From positions 1-6,899 of the forward strand of contig JAISCM010000234.1 in assembly GCA_031265595.1 (NCBI GenBank): a stretch of DNA of 6,899 nt. The letters are read 5' to 3'. This DNA is from Tannerellaceae bacterium. GTDB taxonomy: Bacteria; Bacteroidota; Bacteroidia; Bacteroidales; Tannerellaceae. A program made the position numbers and the translations under genes. The notes under the pieces are model-generated. The model worked only from the letters and a program-made list of their open reading frames with translations. It ran no database searches and was not told the DNA's origin. Positions 6,318 to 6,899 of the stretch are shown in pieces. Within the stretch, counting starts at the first letter, position 1. Every line of letters starts with the position of its first letter.

Positions 6318-6375
6318 ATCAAAACATGATACGAATACGAATAGGATAAGAATAATATAATGTAGCAATTTTATC

Positions 6376-6394
6376 GCCCCTTTCAGGGGGTTTT
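6376..6394 (+). terminator. Possible small terminator-like hairpin
   Basis: GCCCCTTTCAGGGGGTTTT: stem CCCCT (6377-6381) with AGGGG (6385-6389), 3-nt loop, followed by TTTT on the plus strand. No plus-strand gene precedes it, so a terminator role has no obvious client. It may simply mark the left border of the repeat element. Confidence 0.3.
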
Positions 6395-6404
6395 AGTATG
6401 CTGC

Positions 6405-6619
6405 TTCCACCTTCCACCAGGCCCTTCAAACCTGCTCCCAGAGCGGGAAGTAGGGTGGAACGTGGTCGTTCCACCAGCCTCGCCACCTTCCACCTGTTTT
6501 GGGCGGGCGAAAGTGGCGCGATAGCCGGAGGTGGACCCAGACTGGATGGGCGGAACGACCCCGCACCCCCCTACTTCCCGCTCTGGAAGCGGGTTTGAAG
6601 GGCTTGGTGGAAGGTGGAA
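6405..6619. repeat. Long inverted repeat, 51-bp arms, about 113-bp centre
   Basis: The left arm 6405-6455 and right arm 6569-6619 are reverse complements at 48 of 51 positions, both outer ends reading TTCCACCTTCCACC inward. Two of the three differences (6420/6604 and 6433/6591) are G-T pairs that become G-U wobble pairs in a plus-strand transcript; the third (6437/6587) is C-A. The centre holds further pairing: GGTGGAACG (6454-6462) with CGTTCCACC (6467-6475), and CGCCAC (6481-6486) with GTGGCG (6513-6518). No open frame resembling a transposase is present. It could be a MITE-like non-autonomous element or a structured RNA. Confidence 0.9.
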
Positions 6620-6733
6620 CGTGTCTTTTAAAAGTAGTCAGAGTAGTTAGAGTAGTTAGAGTAGTCAAGGAGTTAAGTAGTAAAATCGCTATATCTTTCA
6701 GCCTTCAGCCTCCTTTCGACCAAAAATTACAGA
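6505..6733 (+). repeat. Dispersed intergenic repeat, right (fuller) copy
   Basis: Direct-orientation relative of 355-510. It keeps about 57 bases (from 6551) that the left copy lacks, including most of the right arm of the long inverted repeat. The shared tail continues through AGTAGT units, TATCTTTCAGC, AGCCTCCTTTC and CAAAAATTACAGA. Like the left copy, it sits upstream of a minus-strand STM40xx-family gene. Confidence 0.8.
6633..6677 (+). repeat. 9-bp tandem repeat within the dispersed repeat
   Basis: Units AGTAGTCAG, AGTAGTTAG, AGTAGTTAG, AGTAGTCAA and the degenerate GGAGTTAAG follow without gaps. The left dispersed copy has one unit fewer at 419-454 (AGTAGTCAG, AGGAGTTAG, AATAGTCAA, GGAGTTAAG). 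Confidence 0.9.
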
Positions 6734-6750
6734 CCGGCGAAAGGGAAAAA

Positions 6751-6860
6751 AAGTCTTCGCGAAGTCTTCAGCAAGTCTTCACGAACTCTTTACCAAACCA
6801 TCACGGACTCTCTATCGAGTCATCGCGAAGACTTTTTTATATCATCACGAAGACTTTTTT
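6751..6860 (+). repeat. Degenerate 11-bp tandem array followed by a 19-bp direct repeat
   Basis: AAGTCTTCGCG, AAGTCTTCAGC and AAGTCTTCACG (6751-6783) are head-to-tail 11-bp units, decaying through AACTCTTTACC and AAACCATCACG to 6805. They are followed by TCATCGCGAAGACTTTTTT (6820-6838) and TCATCACGAAGACTTTTTT (6842-6860), identical at 18 of 19 positions with starts 22 bases (two 11-bp periods) apart. GAAGACTT is the reverse complement of AAGTCTTC, so the two blocks can also pair with each other as an inverted repeat. Confidence 0.85.
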
Positions 6861-6899
6861 CTACTATTATGATGTTTCTTTCGAACCATTATGATGGTC

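Larger units (their letters stand above)
6318..6899. other. Repeat-rich intergenic region without a supported gene
   Basis: These 582 bases hold the upstream side of the STM4015 promoter, a small hairpin (6377-6389), a long inverted repeat (6405-6619), the right copy of the dispersed repeat (6505-6733), and short tandem arrays up to the edge (6751-6860). The open frames across it on both strands (for example 6499-6894 plus and 6426-6668 minus) are made of repeat translation such as Val-Val-Arg or Thr-Leu-Thr runs and are not called. I see no tRNA or rRNA. Confidence 0.75.

Noticed and set aside
6751..6860. CRISPR-like array
   Set aside because: The units are 11 bp, touch each other without spacers and decay quickly; no cas gene is present.
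6499..6894. Plus-strand 131-residue frame
   Set aside because: It is built from the inverted repeat and the 9-bp array (Val-Val-Arg runs) and has no family resemblance.

Overview
The window looks like chromosome of a Bacteroidales gut bacterium, Bacteroides/Parabacteroides-like. The genus is a guess. Four gene starts carry the Bacteroidetes -7 promoter box (TATCTTTG or TATCTTTA), there are no strong Shine-Dalgarno sequences, a secreted GH29 glycosidase is present, and a STM4013/4014/4015-type gene set occurs in the WGR-fused form.

Layout. Minus strand, 1-293: the first 97 codons of a STM4013/SEN3800-family hydrolase (alkaline phosphatase/sulfatase superfamily), running off the left edge. 294-982: its promoter, a copy of a dispersed intergenic repeat, and a large nested palindrome. 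Plus strand, 983-2512: a Schlafen AlbA_2 plus GHKL-ATPase regulator-like protein with an in-frame 12-bp tandem repeat. Plus strand, 2580-4166: an exported GH29 alpha-L-fucosidase-like enzyme with changes at two normally conserved positions. Minus strand, 6249 to 4180: two directly abutting genes, a WGR plus leucine-rich-repeat-like STM4015-family protein followed by a STM4014-family ATP-grasp protein. 6250-6899: the promoter of that pair and then repeat DNA: a 51-bp-arm inverted repeat, a second fuller copy of the dispersed repeat, and short tandem arrays.

How the parts relate. As I recall them from named protein families, STM4015, STM4014 and STM4013 form a compact cluster with two radical-SAM proteins (STM4012, STM4011), and the joint function is unknown. 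Here 4015-4014 and 4013 lie on the same strand in the expected order, but about 3.9 kb holding two opposite-strand genes separates them, and 4013 has its own promoter. The simplest reading is a split, formerly contiguous operon with an AlbA_2 protein and a fucosidase inserted in the middle. Related repeat copies lie in direct orientation upstream of both halves, so recombination between them could mobilise or delete the segment between. The radical-SAM genes are not visible; I would expect them left of position 1.
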